Assembly (NCBI GenBank): GCA_016785225.1 | Contig: JAFBJZ010000437.1 | Coordinates: 92,501-156,500, forward strand | Length of the DNA: 64,000 bases | Source: Psettodes erumei | Taxonomy: Eukaryota; Chordata; Actinopteri; Pleuronectiformes; Psettodidae | Direction: 5' to 3' | Part shown: positions 10,640 through 22,760 of the stretch, piece after piece | Layout: each line of letters begins with the position of its first letter | How positions within the stretch are numbered: position 1 is the stretch's first letter | Made by a program: the position numbers and the translations under genes | The notes under the pieces: generated by a model | What the model saw: only the letters and a program-made list of their open reading frames with translations | Told to the model about the DNA's origin: nothing | Database searches by the model: none

Positions 10640-11224
10640 AACACAAGACAAATGGCTTCAAACACTCTAATGCACTTATAGACTGTAAATATTAAATTTG
10701 AAAAAGGTTAATAGAGATTAAAGATGTGAACATTTGGCTGGCTCCCTGCAACCTGGACTGAGATGCTTTTCATATCTTAAAACAGAACTTCTGAGATATT
10801 TGTTAAAGAGTGTCTTTTTGTGTGACATACTGTTGTGTGTCTGTGTGTGAGCATGCATTTGTGTGTTTCAGGCACAGTGATGACAACACCTCCCTCCGTC
10901 TGAGGACACACATACTATTCTCCCACTCTCTAAATGATTATGTCTGCTTGTGCTTAACCCCCCCCCAAATCTATTCACCACTGTAATAGAATTTCTCAAC
11001 CCATTCGACCCCCCCGCAGCGATCCAAACAGTCTGCCCATTTCACTTAAAATCCCTGTATCATAAATGCATTCACACAAACCCACACAGAGAACGAGAGA
11101 AGGAAGAAAGCAAGCGGATGCCACAAGCACCCCCCCCCACACACACACACACACACCACAGTCACATGTTTCTGTTTCCCCCTCTTAAAGATTCACAATA
11201 AGGCATTCTCTAATAACAAATCAT
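10640..11224. repeat. Spacer with C-run and (CA)n
   Basis: AT-rich and TG-rich sequence with a C9 run at 10958-10966 and a C9 plus (CA)n tract at 11130-11156. No gene recognised. Confidence 0.6.
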
Positions 11225-11560
11225 TTCTTTCGGAGTATGCTTTTTAATCTGGCTGTGCTTGACAGGGCCCATCCTTTCCGCTGAAGGGGGAGACCACTTA
11301 GAGGCCAGGCCAATAAGGCCCAGCAGCCCCCTGGCCTGACTGGGGTGATTTGTCAGGCCCCGCTCAGCACGCTTGTGGTGGTCACACCTATGGATTTATC
11401 CCAAGGTAAATGGAGATAGCCCTCGCCGGCCGCTGGGCCCGGCACTCTGATTACAGACCCCTCTCCCTGAGTTGCATTGATAGATGTTGCTTGTGTTTAT
11501 CTATTTACAATGCCACTAAATCTGTGAATACAATGTAACATGGGCAGAAGGGGTACGACT
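11225..11560. promoter_or_regulatory. CNE-like block 6
   Basis: About 330 bp of clean, GC-balanced, non-repetitive sequence bounded by AT-rich or simple-repeat DNA on both sides. It contains a TGACAG TALE-type word near 11269 and repeated AGGCC and GGCCC words. No frame of note crosses it. This is one of the most CNE-like pieces by texture. Confidence 0.38.
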
Positions 11561-11639
11561 CGGGGGGCCGAGGAAGAGAGAGAGCGCGTCCTGCATGGTT
11601 TGATTTATGCTATGCTATGCAGAGCAATAGAGAGACAGC

Positions 11640-11950
11640 ACAGATGAAGGGTCTGGGATGAAACAGCTTGGCGGGGCAGAGGTTTGCCGTTTTGCATTGG
11701 GGTCGGGAGGGTGCTAGGATGAAATCTCATGCATTTCCCTCCCCGGGTGCTGTCCACCATGCCATAAGAATAACAAACACTTGGCAAAAGAAATGGGGGG
11801 AGCCTTTCAGGCACACGGGGGGAAAGCAGAATGTACTTTTCGCGACAACAATGGGGAGCCAATCGGAGATGCACGGTGGTGAACATTTATCCCGGCGCTC
11901 CCACATCTATGGTGAAGAGTAATTCCAGCCGGGTGCAATCACTAGGACAG
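11640..11950. promoter_or_regulatory. CNE-like block 7
   Basis: Non-repetitive and CpG-bearing, with short G-runs. Frames open on both strands (11605-11886 minus; 11668-11922 and 11831-12025 plus), but their products share no similarity with anything I recognise. Triple openness of this kind is common in GC-richer conserved elements. Confidence 0.35.
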
Positions 11951-13369
11951 CTCCGGTTCAGACAGCCTCTTCCATCTCATTCCCATCCAGCCAACCTAAA
12001 CCGGCTCTGCTCCACAGCCTCGTAAAAGAAAACCTTGGGTTACAGCAATGATATAAATGAGTTGAGTTCAAAGGAGTACAATTAGCAGCACTGGAAATTT
12101 TTTGTAGCTTTGTCCGTTTGAATCTTAAAACCAAGCAGCTTCTGATGAGGAATGACAGCCTATTAATACTCAAAACAAGGCAAAATAAACTCTGCTGTTA
12201 AAAGTCAAAATGCAAAGTCACCGCCATCATCAGGAGAAATGCTCCGAGCTCCAGTTGTGTATTTTGTACAAGTTGTTCTCTGTGAAGTGGTGAAGCAAGG
12301 TCATGCCATGCCCTTATGATCTCTGCTCTCTTGCAGAGTGCTAGTTTCCTTGAAGTCTTTCAAGGGTAGGGATGATGAACAGCAACGCCTCTGCCTTGAC
12401 AGGAAACCAAATAACATCAAAACAGGACCGGAGTCAGCAGCACTCAGGATCCAGGATCCAAAAGCAAATCTGCCAAGCACTGGGTGCATAAAGGCCATTA
12501 CAGGAGATGACTTTGAAGCTGAAAACCTACAGGTACAACACAAGTTAAGCAGCTTCAGCTATCTTCAAGTTCTACTTCTTCAATGCACTACATCTGTTAG
12601 TATAAACCATCCTCCAGGATGAGGAGGATAGAGCAAGCAGAGCACCAGGGTGAGCTTACATACCTCCACCATGACCCTGACCCAGATGAGAAGAGGAACA
12701 GTGGACAGGTAATTCAATAAGGAAAATTACTGATTCTAGGTTTCAGTATCTATAGAACAAGCAAAGAGAAAAAGGACTGCAGCATGTTCATTACCCTTCA
12801 ACTAAGAAAAAGTATTGTTGGAAAACTCAGCTCTGGAGTCCAGAGTTTTAATAATAAGTAAATCCTTCTCATTTTTTACATTATTCCTGTATTTGACCAG
12901 AACCAAGAAGAGGACTATGGGATGTATGTGTGTGTTGTGTGTGTTACATTATATTGAAATTGCTTTGTTCAGATCACAGAATATTCAAGAAACACAATTC
13001 TGTGTCAAAAGCATTTATCTCAATCCCAGAGGCACAGTAATGATAACCCTGATTTACCAATACCATTTAAGCTCATTTGGATTTCGCTGTCACGTCTCAT
13101 ATTTACCATGATGTAAAAATCTAACTTCATCGGCATCAACAGCGGCGTCATCGTCAGCAGTAATAGCCACTGGACGGCTGATTCCCCACCAGTCAACGGC
13201 AGCTCCATCATTTTCGATCTCAACCTGCTAAACCGCTACATGCAGAGACGCTCCTGTTGTTCCTAACCACAGTACAGTATCCCCTACCGTACACGCCCAC
13301 ACAACCCAACAACTTCCCAACCCCCCCTTCTTGCCCCAACCTCTTTGAAAGCTTATGTATGGCGCTCTC
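11951..13369. other. Spacer, no gene seen
   Basis: Mixed sequence. Frames at 12338-12622, 12815-13111 and the reverse 12301-12543 have no recognisable domains. C-runs lie at about 13316-13327. Confidence 0.55.
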
Positions 13370-13640
13370 AGTGTTTCCTCAGCCTATTGAGGTAAAGATA
13401 ACTGTGGGTTGTGAGAGCACTGAGTGATTATACATCAGTAAAATCACAGGGGGTATATATCACTGCCACTGGGACACACCTACTGGAATGAATTGGGTCA
13501 AATGAGAGCAGTGCATCGGGCAGGGCGCATTGACAGTTACTAATGCACCTCCCATGGCCACTAATAGGAGTGTACAAATTGCCAGAGGTTTGTAAACTTT
13601 GCCTGTTTGGGGCAGGGGCAGCCAGGGTTTGCAGGAAGCT
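13370..13640. promoter_or_regulatory. CNE-like block 8
   Basis: Non-repetitive block beginning after the C-rich run, with AGATAA and GATTA words and few CpGs. Conservation is inferred from texture only. Confidence 0.33.
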
Positions 13641-15476
13641 TTGCAGTATAGTGATGCAGGTAGGAAACTAAATCAACACTTCAGCGGTGCAGCCGGATGA
13701 AGGGGTTGGACTCTATTCAAACAAAGTGGAGGGGAGTTCCTGCCGTAAGTGTCGGTCTCACCCATGAGACAGTTCAGAGGGGGTGAGATGGAAGGTGGGA
13801 GCAGAAGCTAATAGGAGATATTTTAGTGGCATAATCATGATCTGTCTCTTGATAAAGAAGTTAGTTTAGTTCTAGTTGAAACACAAGACAGTGCACAGAT
13901 ATTGGGGAAATAGCAATTCAATACACAAACATAAAATCAAATTAGTTTCTTTTGAAATGTATCTTATTTGCTTGCCTATGCACCTATGTTTTTTGCAGAC
14001 ACGTTTTACTTTATCGTTTGATTTGATAATTTGCACCTATTCAATTTAATCTCTCATGCTAGGCAGCAAATAAAGTTTGTAAAACGGTGCTTCTCAGGAA
14101 AGGCTATGGTCTATTACAAATTGTGGATATTGGGAAATTAATGTGCATACCGGTGGAAGCTGAGCTGTTGAGACAAACGGAGGCTGAGGGAGGAATGTTG
14201 CACCCTGCTCTCTGATCCTGCCACCCCACTCAGTTTGTCCTCCCTCGGTCTTGTTGTTTTATCGCACTACAACACCAGAGAACACAGACAAGCCCGACTT
14301 ACAAAGGCGCCTCGGCACCAGAAGGTCGTCAAAGCCAGAAAGCTCTTTTATGCGCGTGTATGTGTGCTGTATTTTAGTCAGAATAAGTGATGCCGATACA
14401 AAAAGAAAAGGGGATATAGTGTATGCCAATAATTATATGTATGATATCAGAAAGAAGGAGACAGGCCTTGTACAGCATGTGTGTCAATGCAAACACATTT
14501 ATGTATTTATATGTCTTTAGAAGCGCAAAGCATGTGTACATCTCCTGACTATAGATTTGTCAATCTGTATAATTCAGCGTTGTGAGGGCTAAGACGGGTT
14601 TTCAGAGTCACACCTGTCTGCTGCAGTTTGCACTGAGGCGAGGTGAGGCACAACAGGCATGCAGTGTCTATACTCTCCTGTGCACCTGGAGAGGACGACC
14701 TGGCGGCTTTAAGTGCACAGAGCCATAACGCATAGAAAGGAAATTCTTTGTGATGTTTCCCCCTTCAGCCGTTTTACAGTAACGTCAACTAATTTTAAAA
14801 TCCACGGCCATGCTAAATTAACCATAACTTGCATATAAGGAGACGCAAACTAACATAAATGACATATTAAAGTATTTACCCGTTTAATGAAATATTTGCC
14901 ATCTCTGTGTTAACATGGTTTGTCTACATTGGAAACAACATGTAAATCTATGAATTAAAGACCTATTCAATCAAATGGACACTGTTTTGCTGTCTCTAAT
15001 TCTGTGTTTTAGTTCTATTAAAGTTAAATTTTTCTTTTCTTTCAACTGCACATACCATACGTGCACCTAAGAGAGATACCATAACAATAGATAATGACAA
15101 ATGACTCTTGTAATGATCATAAAGTATGATTTTATGGGTTGCAGGACCTGTGTGCATCCACCGCAGGCAAAGAGGAGACCATCGAGTTAAAGCAGCAAGC
15201 GACACATTCTGCTCAGTCTATCTCTACCTTCAGCTATGTACCAGTATAGTGTGACTTGGCCTGTGGTTTGGCAGTGGACCGACACTCTGAAGCCCTGAGT
15301 GTATATGTCTGTGTTTGTGTATATTTGTGGGTGTATGTGAGTGTACAAAGCTGTGACCTCAGATGTGTACAACACCTGTGTCCACTGGGCATTAGATGTA
15401 CTAAAGACCTGCAGCTGCGAGAGCCGTCTCTCTCTTTTCCTCTTTCACAGGCTCACACAGCATGTCTTCACATATT
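13641..15476. other. AT-rich spacer
   Basis: Mixed to AT-rich sequence with no gene or dispersed repeat recognised. Short frames at 14251-14520 and 14996-15205 look accidental. Confidence 0.6.
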
Positions 15477-15499
15477 CACACACACACACACACACACCT
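15477..15499. repeat. (CA)n microsatellite
   Basis: Eleven to twelve uninterrupted CA units. Confidence 0.95.
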
Positions 15500-15691
15500 T
15501 AATGCCACTTATCCCATGAATATAAACAAACCCAAGCATACACAGGACATATTAATACCATATATTTGATATCTAAATTACATATGGATATACAAAATCA
15601 TGCATCTTCCTACTTCATACAAATCAAAACCTAAGTATTTACACGCAGAAACGCACACTCCCAGTCCGTGTCGTTGGCCACACACACACAT

Positions 15692-15849
<158 letters not shown>

Positions 15850-15850
15850 G

Positions 15851-15954
15851 GATTATGACATGTTATTAATTGCCACCATTATCAGCGACAGCTTGCCCGA
15901 GAACTGGGCCCTTCTCTGGGGGTGTGAGGCCCGGCGTCGCAGAATACAAAAAAA
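15851..15954 (+). other. Exon-like segment between strong splice words
   Basis: A 104-bp segment lies between an acceptor ((TC)n then TGCAG) and a donor (AAAA then GTGAGT). Only one frame is open across it: 34 codons plus two bases, containing MLLIATII near the start and ARRRRIQ near the end. The other two frames stop within 20 bases. I recognise no protein family in the 34 residues. Because the acceptor is supplied by a microsatellite and the sequence looks CNE-like, it may be a noncoding element or a lncRNA or cryptic exon instead of a coding exon. Confidence 0.25.
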
Positions 15955-15956
15955 GT

Positions 15957-16083
15957 GAGTGAGAGAGAGAGAGAGAAGGAAAGAGACACAGAGAGGGAAA
16001 GGGCACATTGAAAGAGTGACTGAGTGAGTGATGAAGGGAAAGAAAGAGGAGGGTGAGACTGGAGGAAAGAGAGAGAGACGGAG
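15957..16083. repeat. (GA)n and purine-rich tract
   Basis: A pure (GA)8 run at 15961-15976 continues as impure purine-rich sequence to about 16083. Its sequence is complementary to the (TC)n tract 115 bp upstream, so the two could pair in RNA or in denatured DNA. Confidence 0.9.
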
Positions 16084-16449
16084 ATGGTGAAGGTGTAATG
16101 CGTCACGCAGTGCGATGCAACACTCTGCCCAAAAGGGATTGTGGGACTGTGAATAATTTATCAGAAAACATTTTTCTTGGTCCTTTCCACAGACTCACAA
16201 ATCCTCCCTGAGCTCTCTTTAGCTGGGGCTGGAGATAATGTACTGTGTGTGTACATGCGTGTGTGTTTGCGAATGCGTAGGCTGGAGGAGGGCAACGACG
16301 ACAACAACAACAACTTCTGGCTTGTTCTCACACACAGACTAAGTGGACGCCCACATCGCAAACAGAAAATGTACATTCATGAATGCTTATGCAGACTCCT
16401 GCGCAGACACACCCACGTGCTGAAGCTGCACGACACAGCTGAAGTGCCC

Positions 16450-16920
16450 ATGGCAACAGCAAAGTCCGGGCTCGTCTACGCCGTTTTGCGTCGTCACAGT
16501 GTTATTGGTTATTGGAGGTTATTGGCTTGGCAGTTGGAGCATTATTACAGAGCCACCTTCTGTTCACGCATTATGGAAGCCTCGAAGATGGCAAAATATA
16601 AAAAAAAGACATCATCAAACTGCTAATCTCACCGCCAAAATCAGCGGAACAGAAATCTCTAAACCATGTCTCATGTTCATTGGCCCGGCTGGCATCTTTT
16701 CCCTGCTCGTATGTGGGGATTGAGCGAGAGAGAAATTGATTAGAAGGAGTTTGAAGGAGAATTCGATTGTCAACAGCGTCTCTGGCATCAACTCCCCCGG
16801 CCCATTCATCTGTAGCGGCAGAAAAAACAGTTACGTGAACTGTCACACCCAACTCTACTGTTAATTTAAGGTAATTAGCAAGCGAGTGATTCCCAATACA
16901 TCATGGAGCAAGTGGCAGAC
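16450..16920. promoter_or_regulatory. CNE-like block 9 with ATTGG cluster
   Basis: About 470 bp of non-repetitive sequence with CpGs, three GTTATTGG copies at its 5' part, and TAATTAG-type words at its 3' end (about 16870). A 149-codon frame (16177-16626) crosses the 5' half without recognisable domains, and the reverse strand is also open (16571-16852). Texture favours a regulatory element over coding. Confidence 0.38.
16501..16525 (-). promoter_or_regulatory. Three GTTATTGG copies
   Basis: Exact GTTATTGG words start at 16501, 16508 and 16518. On the minus strand each reads CCAATAAC, a CCAAT-type core, so they could form a clustered NF-Y-like site, although the flanks differ from the optimal NF-Y consensus. 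Copy spacing is 7 and 10 bp. Confidence 0.4.
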
Positions 16921-17984
16921 TCCACAATATTTCACAGCCAATCTGTTACCTTTGCGGCCCCGCCTCCCTCCCCTCGTTCTCCCTCCCCACCCTCTTTGAT
17001 TCTCTTGTTTCAGATGCAAGGACTACACATGCAAACACACAAACACCGATGGACACTGACATACTGTATGATAACAGGAAATGTCTTTTACTCGGCTGTC
17101 ACAGCCTTCCTTCCTCACAATGCAGTCGTGTGCTAGTGTAATCTGTTTTATCTTAAGTTGCTAATGCATTTATAGTTGCTTTTTTTCTAACTGGAGGTAA
17201 ACAAAGTCTTATTTGTAAATATTAAATTATGTCAACAAGCTGAAGGGTGAAGACTTTCTCTATAGTGTGCAGTAGATATAGGTGAACAATATTTTGGCCA
17301 CAGTTTTACAGGAACTATGACAAATTTTAAAAACTATATATTTTGTTCTATGAATTTATTTTTCACTACACATAGGGTGTCATTTCCTTAGCAGTTTGCA
17401 CTTTACTTTAGACTTACTCTGCATCTGGATTTGTGCAAATATATCAGGAAACACGCTTGGAAGTCTGGACGTGCAGAGTCACACTAGTGCTTAGGGTGCA
17501 TTTGGTTTGTTATCATCTCTGACGATGATGTGTTCAGAGTCTGTGCAGTTGTAAATTTGTGTTTGTAAATTGTGTGTGTCTGTAAATTTGCACAAAGGGG
17601 TGAATGCTGTGCAAAATGTGTATTATCCAACATCTGGGTTTGCATGTGTGCATATGCCACAGATTCTGCAACAGGAGATGGCTGTAGAAACAGTTTATAG
17701 ACAAGATACTATCAAGAAAAGTTCTTCAATCAGGAGTTAAAATATCTTCATAAAACATGCACAATAGATCGAAACATAGTTTATGAAAACTGTATTTATT
17801 TACAGTATTAGTCTTATGTTCTAGAAGGGGATTAATTTGGCGTTGTGTTTTCTAAGTGACCACATGTTAAAGAAAATGTGTATACTAATGAATACTGTGC
17901 ATCATATACTTTAGGGCAACAGTGAGAGCTTATTCTCACCACATCTAAATCTGAAATGCTGCGATCACGGAAGTATTCAAACGG
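16921..17984. other. AT-rich spacer
   Basis: Pyrimidine-rich at about 16960-17010, then AT-rich with T-runs. No gene seen. Confidence 0.65.
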
Positions 17985-18240
17985 AGCAGAGGAAATGGGA
18001 AGTTAAACTTCGATCCTTTAATCTACTGTAAATCCCCTGCTGCCATTTGAAACTGTATTTGGGCTAAATAAGATGTGTAAATGCCCAAAGAGGGTGCAGT
18101 GCGGCGGTGGCACGGCTCCAGAGTCATCAAGCTAATAGTTCTATTATGTCCAGCATGCTGACGAATGGCAGCACATTACCTCGACTGCACGTTGAACAAT
18201 TGATAGAAAATCTATAATGGAATGAATACTTTCACGTACC
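17985..18240. promoter_or_regulatory. CNE-like block 10
   Basis: Clean non-repetitive block with a small CpG-bearing core (GTGCGGCGGTGGCACGGC, 18099-18116) flanked by AT-rich homeodomain-like words. Conservation is inferred from texture. Confidence 0.35.
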
Positions 18241-20509
18241 AACAGCCGTTAGGGAAGCGCAGTGCTTTAATATTGTAATAGTTGAGTCTTATCCAGGGTT
18301 CTGCACAGTTTCAGACAGTAAGTGAACCAGCAGGCCTCTGTCTCAGACGGAGCAGCTGGGGAGGTGTGAGACTACTTTAGCTCGCTGCACCACATCAATC
18401 TCTTTCTCTTAGAGGCTCTAAGACATTCGCACACTTGCACACCCAGACATGCTTGTATCACACTTGCACCCAATTCATATGCCTTTACATATTAATAATA
18501 TAATATAGCAACTAATAGTTTTGGGTTTACAATCACAACAACCTTGGTTTCCAATAAGAGACAATAGCACTGGTGTAAACAACAAATCCTGAACCATGAT
18601 GCTGCATTAATGTACAATAAAGTAACAGGAGCCTTTATGTGTCTGTAGACAGGTGGAATTGCAATACAGTACAATGAGCAAAGTATGCATGCCTGACTGA
18701 ATGACATTTTCTGTGCAACTGGATTTGAACTTCCTGGTACCATAAGTTATTAGCGCTGTATCTCTGTCATCAAGAGCCAAAAAGTCTTCTTTTGTCTGAA
18801 ATGGTTATATTTAAGGAAACAAACTTTCAAAACAAAGAAAATGTACCAAGTGTACTGACAATGACATTGAAAAGGATTAGATTTAAAAGGCACAGACCAT
18901 AAATCAAACCCCAACTGGCAGGTTGGTGGTTACTCATCGGTAAAATCAACTTCCGGGATGTGCAGTACTGAAACTAGTGTCCACAGGCGGAAAGAAGTAG
19001 CAATTCTCCAGACCCAGGCACCAGATAAAGACACAGTGTGGTAAAGAATTGGACTGCACAACAAATTTCAAAGATGCCCTGTAAAGGACTCCAGTCAGCA
19101 AACACCAATCCTTATCCAATACTCACAAGAAAGTGGCACGACAAAAAAAAAGTCAACAAGAGACAAAAATTTAGACTCTGGAGAGAGACCTGGGACTGAC
19201 TGCATGGAGCAAAAAACAAAAGGTCTCTGGACAGATCATTTTATACTATTTTTAATGTTCCTTTACTTGTTTTTGTGCAATTTTCAGCTTCTCCTTTGAG
19301 GTTGCTTCACTGTCTCGTGTGGATTTTCTTGATTGTGCTGGTGTTTCTGTACGAGTGTGTAATCAACATGTTCTTATTGTGCGGTTGGTAAAACACCAGG
19401 CAGAATGTCATGAACACTCACACTGCCTTGCATCTCCCTGGTTCATGTCTAAAGTGGGCACAGTCTTTAACAGGGGTGGCACAAATCATCCTCGTCAGAA
19501 TGGAAGGTGGGGTTTGTGGGTTTTGTTTAAGATGGTTAAGGTATTTTCAAACATCTGGCATTGCTTATATATTATTATATAATATATTCAGATTTTTTTT
19601 GTCAGTAATGTCCAGAAATTGATGCAAATTTCTAATACAGGGATAGAATATTGATAACACAGGAGAAGAGTATTTTTCTGCTGGCACAGCAGCGGGCGAG
19701 TCGATTCTGTCAGCAGGCTGCTTTTTGGCTCGTCATGATGTCTAATTAAGACTGTTCTGAGCCTGCAGAGCAAGTTAAAGTTGGGGTGACTGACTACTTT
19801 AAACACAGCGACCACAGCGCTTTCCTTTGCCTCTGAACATTCACTTTAAAACACAACTTTTTTCTTGCTCACAATTTGGGGACAACCACTGGGTCATCCA
19901 TCAGACAACAGGCTGATGTGTGTTTACTGGATACATACAGGATAATGCTACAGATGCCCCAGTGTTCTTTGGGCATTTCACAACACAATAATACACAGCC
20001 TCACTGCCGTTGTCAACTTAACAGCAAAAGTTTTAGGATGACGCTGTATTGAGATCAATGATCAAAAACCGTTTAGATCAGCAGAGCAAATCTACCTGAG
20101 CACCGCGCACCTGTGTATTTGGAGAATGGCAGATGATGATCGCATTTGGTTTTTATCAACACTGTGTAAGTGGAAGTGAGAGAGTGAGAGAGACTGGGGC
20201 AGTCGCTGAAGTCTGTAACAATCTTCATCTGATTTGTTTTTCCTCCCCTAGCCTCACTACCGCTTCTATCTTTCTCTTTGTACCTTTTCTGTCTGAGTGA
20301 AAATGTGAGCAGACTCAGATCATCCCGTTGCTAGGCAACACTGGCCGTACGGAGGCAAGTAGCACTAGGATCCTGGTCCTGTTTTGGTAGGGTATCAGTC
20401 CTCTGCTCTCTATCGCCTTCCTGTTGGTTGTCATTCATCCTCTTCTCCTCCTAAGCCCGTGGCTTTTATCCCCCCCCCCAATTTCTTGTCCCTCCTTTCT
20501 GTCTGTGTG
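18241..20509. other. AT-rich spacer
   Basis: Mixed AT-rich sequence with A-runs at about 19143-19151 and a C-run at 20471-20479. Short frames near 18492-18743 and 19319-19622 are AT-rich text without domains. No gene or named repeat recognised; some stretches around 18890-19220 could be an old repeat I do not recognise. Confidence 0.55.
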
Positions 20510-20780
20510 ACTGTCTGTGTCACAGTGGAAATTTCTGAGCCTGGAAGATGGTGCAGCACCTCCAGCCAGCAGAAGCAGCAGCAGCCGTGAGCATTTATCA
20601 AAGCCGTGCTCCGTAATGACCACTCAGCAGTGGGGAAATTGAGCTGACCCCGAGGCCAAAGCTGTTAGAGGGGACTGGTGGGAAGGCCAGCAGGGTCAGG
20701 CCATCCTTGTCCCACCCACTTAGTGGGCAGTTAGCGCTGAACCATTAGTTTACTGTTTGGAGGCCTCACAGCTATCCTTT
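20510..20780. promoter_or_regulatory. CNE-like block 11
   Basis: Non-repetitive block that includes a CAGCAG-type run (20569-20584) and a clean stretch after it. A CAG acceptor at 20523-20525 and a GTGAGC donor at 20587 bracket 61 bp with an open frame, but two frames are open and the splice words are ordinary, so I do not call an exon. Confidence 0.3.
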
Positions 20781-21539
20781 GCACAGTACACACGCACACA
20801 CACATACATGCATGCACACGCACACTCTGATTCGCACACAATGTGGACAACAGCCCCTCCACCTAATCTTCAGCACTTCAATGTTTACCTGACACAAGTT
20901 GTAAAAGGAAAAGAGTCAAAGAAACCAAAGGGGTAAACTTTGTTGGCTGCCAGTAAATGCTTAGACTTGGCACTATCAGGAACTATTCCTCTGTTGTTGT
21001 ACTGAAAGCAGGTCAAGACACTGTAAGCAAAGTAAATGTGGCTTTATTTTACATTTTCTGTCATGGATTTGGTTTTCAGTCAAAGTCAGACTGAGACACA
21101 ATGAGCCCAGATTAACACTGGTATTGAGATGTGGAAGACTTCACTGACAGGATTTCTACCTGTGTTTATTCTGTCTTTTCCATTTTGCTTTTAGTCGGTT
21201 TGATACGCGTTTGTATATATGTGTCTTCTGTAAAGATACATTGGTGCATAATGTGAAGTACACATACTTTCTCAAAACACACAGTACATTCACACATTGC
21301 CTCATACCTGTGATGTCACACCAACACATGACTTCATAGGTAATTTCTAATAGTTCAGTCCTTGTAGATTAAGTCTTTGTGGCACCTACTCTGGCCTGAT
21401 GATTACAGTTTCCATTTCTGCTAGTGAAATTAAGTGTTTGAAACCATTTAAAAAGAATAAAATTTATTTATTCTTTATAACAAAGCAAAAGTCGGCTGTC
21501 TGTAGCACCATATTTGACCTCTGTTGGTCTCTTTCTAGA
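20781..21539. other. Spacer
   Basis: Short (CA)-rich steps at 20788-20840, then AT-rich sequence. No gene seen. Confidence 0.65.
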
Positions 21540-22080
21540 CACTGCAGAGACGTGACAATTGCCAGAGCTCATTAACGCCGGGAAGCTGCACTGAGACAGA
21601 TCACTGGCTCTAGTTAGCATTATTTAACTCAGCTATGGCTTCAGGCACTTGCTGACAACAGTCCAGAGGCTGCCACGGGGCAAAAAATCCACAGGGGAGT
21701 CGCACACACAGACAATCAATATGGACGCAGATGGGAAGAGAGGCGGGGGCAGGAGACAAAAAAAAAGAGCTGGAATAGTCATTTTCACTTGAGAGGCGCT
21801 CCCTTGAAAGCCATGAAATAAAAATCTGAACTTTAAAATTGATAAGGATTGATTTCGCTGACACGGGATCATAACATACACCCCTTTGGAGACTGGCAGT
21901 GTGAGGGCTTACAGATGCCTGGCACATAAAGGAGAATGGGGAGGATGTAAATCTGACTGCAGCGCAGCAATTAGCCTTTTACTGTGGAGAAGATATGGAG
22001 AATCTTTACTGTTTCATCAAACGGCATTAGGCACGCTCTCGGCCCCGAGGTTTCTCCAGGAAGACAAATGCTAGAATAAA
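21540..22080. promoter_or_regulatory. CNE-like block 12
   Basis: About 540 bp of mostly non-repetitive sequence. Minus-strand frames (21610-21927 and 21633-21881) overlap each other in different registers and read as Ser/Pro/Leu-rich text, so coding is unlikely. The block may contain one or two conserved elements. Confidence 0.3.
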
Positions 22081-22349
22081 CTTGTTTGGACAGATGGATT
22101 GGATGGAATTCTTCACAAAGTTCACTATTTTCCCTCACAGATCCATATAGATCACCGGCAAACAGTTAGTTCATGTGTGGCTTCTATTAAATGTCACATA
22201 GTGTTTGAGCAATAAGTACAGAGGCACACTCACCATAAATGACATTTCCAACAATGTTTTCAAAGACAAAGTGTGTTGTCAGGTAGAATATATCCTGAAT
22301 GGGTTTATGGGCATAAAGTAGTGGAGGTTAGCGGAGGGTAGCATGGTTT

Positions 22350-22375
22350 AAAAAAAAAAAAAAAAAAAAAAAAAA
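22350..22375. repeat. A26 homopolymer
   Basis: Twenty-six A bases, followed by GGGG. No element body or target-site duplication is evident upstream, so I call it a homopolymer and not a retroposon tail. Confidence 0.95.
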
Positions 22376-22429
22376 GGGGCCACATGCACAAGCTGCTTTT
22401 ATTCATGATGAAAGTAGGTCCTCACTGTT

Positions 22430-22760
22430 CTTAATGACTGTTCATTTGCAGGCCTAATCATGTTATGAATCAGAACGCAACAATGTTTTTAATTGCGCTA
22501 TCATGTACGCTTTAACAAGCAAATATTCCACCCGCTGGAATGCAAATTAATTACTATTCAAATGAGCACGGTGGAGCGGAGAGCACGATGAGGTGGAAGG
22601 GAGAAAGAAGTTGGTGCTAATTCCTGCTCACATGAGTGATTGGGAGGAATGAACAGGGAGGTCTTGATCAAAGCTAACATCGTAAGCTAACATTGTACTG
22701 TATGCTGGTGAGCAGATGGCGAGCCATAAATCCTCAGCCAGGCTCTGACACATATTAGCA
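22430..22760. promoter_or_regulatory. CNE-like block 13 with octamer/homeodomain composite
   Basis: Non-repetitive block with GGCCTAATCATG, AATTGCGC and the octamer plus TAATTA composite at 22540-22553. It has the motif mix seen in neural and developmental enhancers. A conserved enhancer is inferred. Confidence 0.4.
22540..22553 (+). promoter_or_regulatory. Octamer abutting TAATTA
   Basis: ATGCAAAT (POU octamer) at 22540-22547 is directly followed by TAATTA (homeodomain core) at 22548-22553, with ATTCAAAT a few bases on. POU factors of the Brn/Oct class bind the first word. The tight abutment suggests a composite site. Confidence 0.45.

Noticed and set aside
16177..16626. 149-codon plus-strand frame with a good upstream acceptor-like CAG
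   Set aside because: No domain, overlaps a CNE-like block, and opposite-strand frames are open as well.
20526..20586. 61-bp exon-like piece between CAG and GTGAGC
   Set aside because: Two frames are open, splice words are ordinary, and no protein family is recognisable.
22350..22375. A26 run as a possible retroposon tail
   Set aside because: No element body upstream and no target-site duplication seen.
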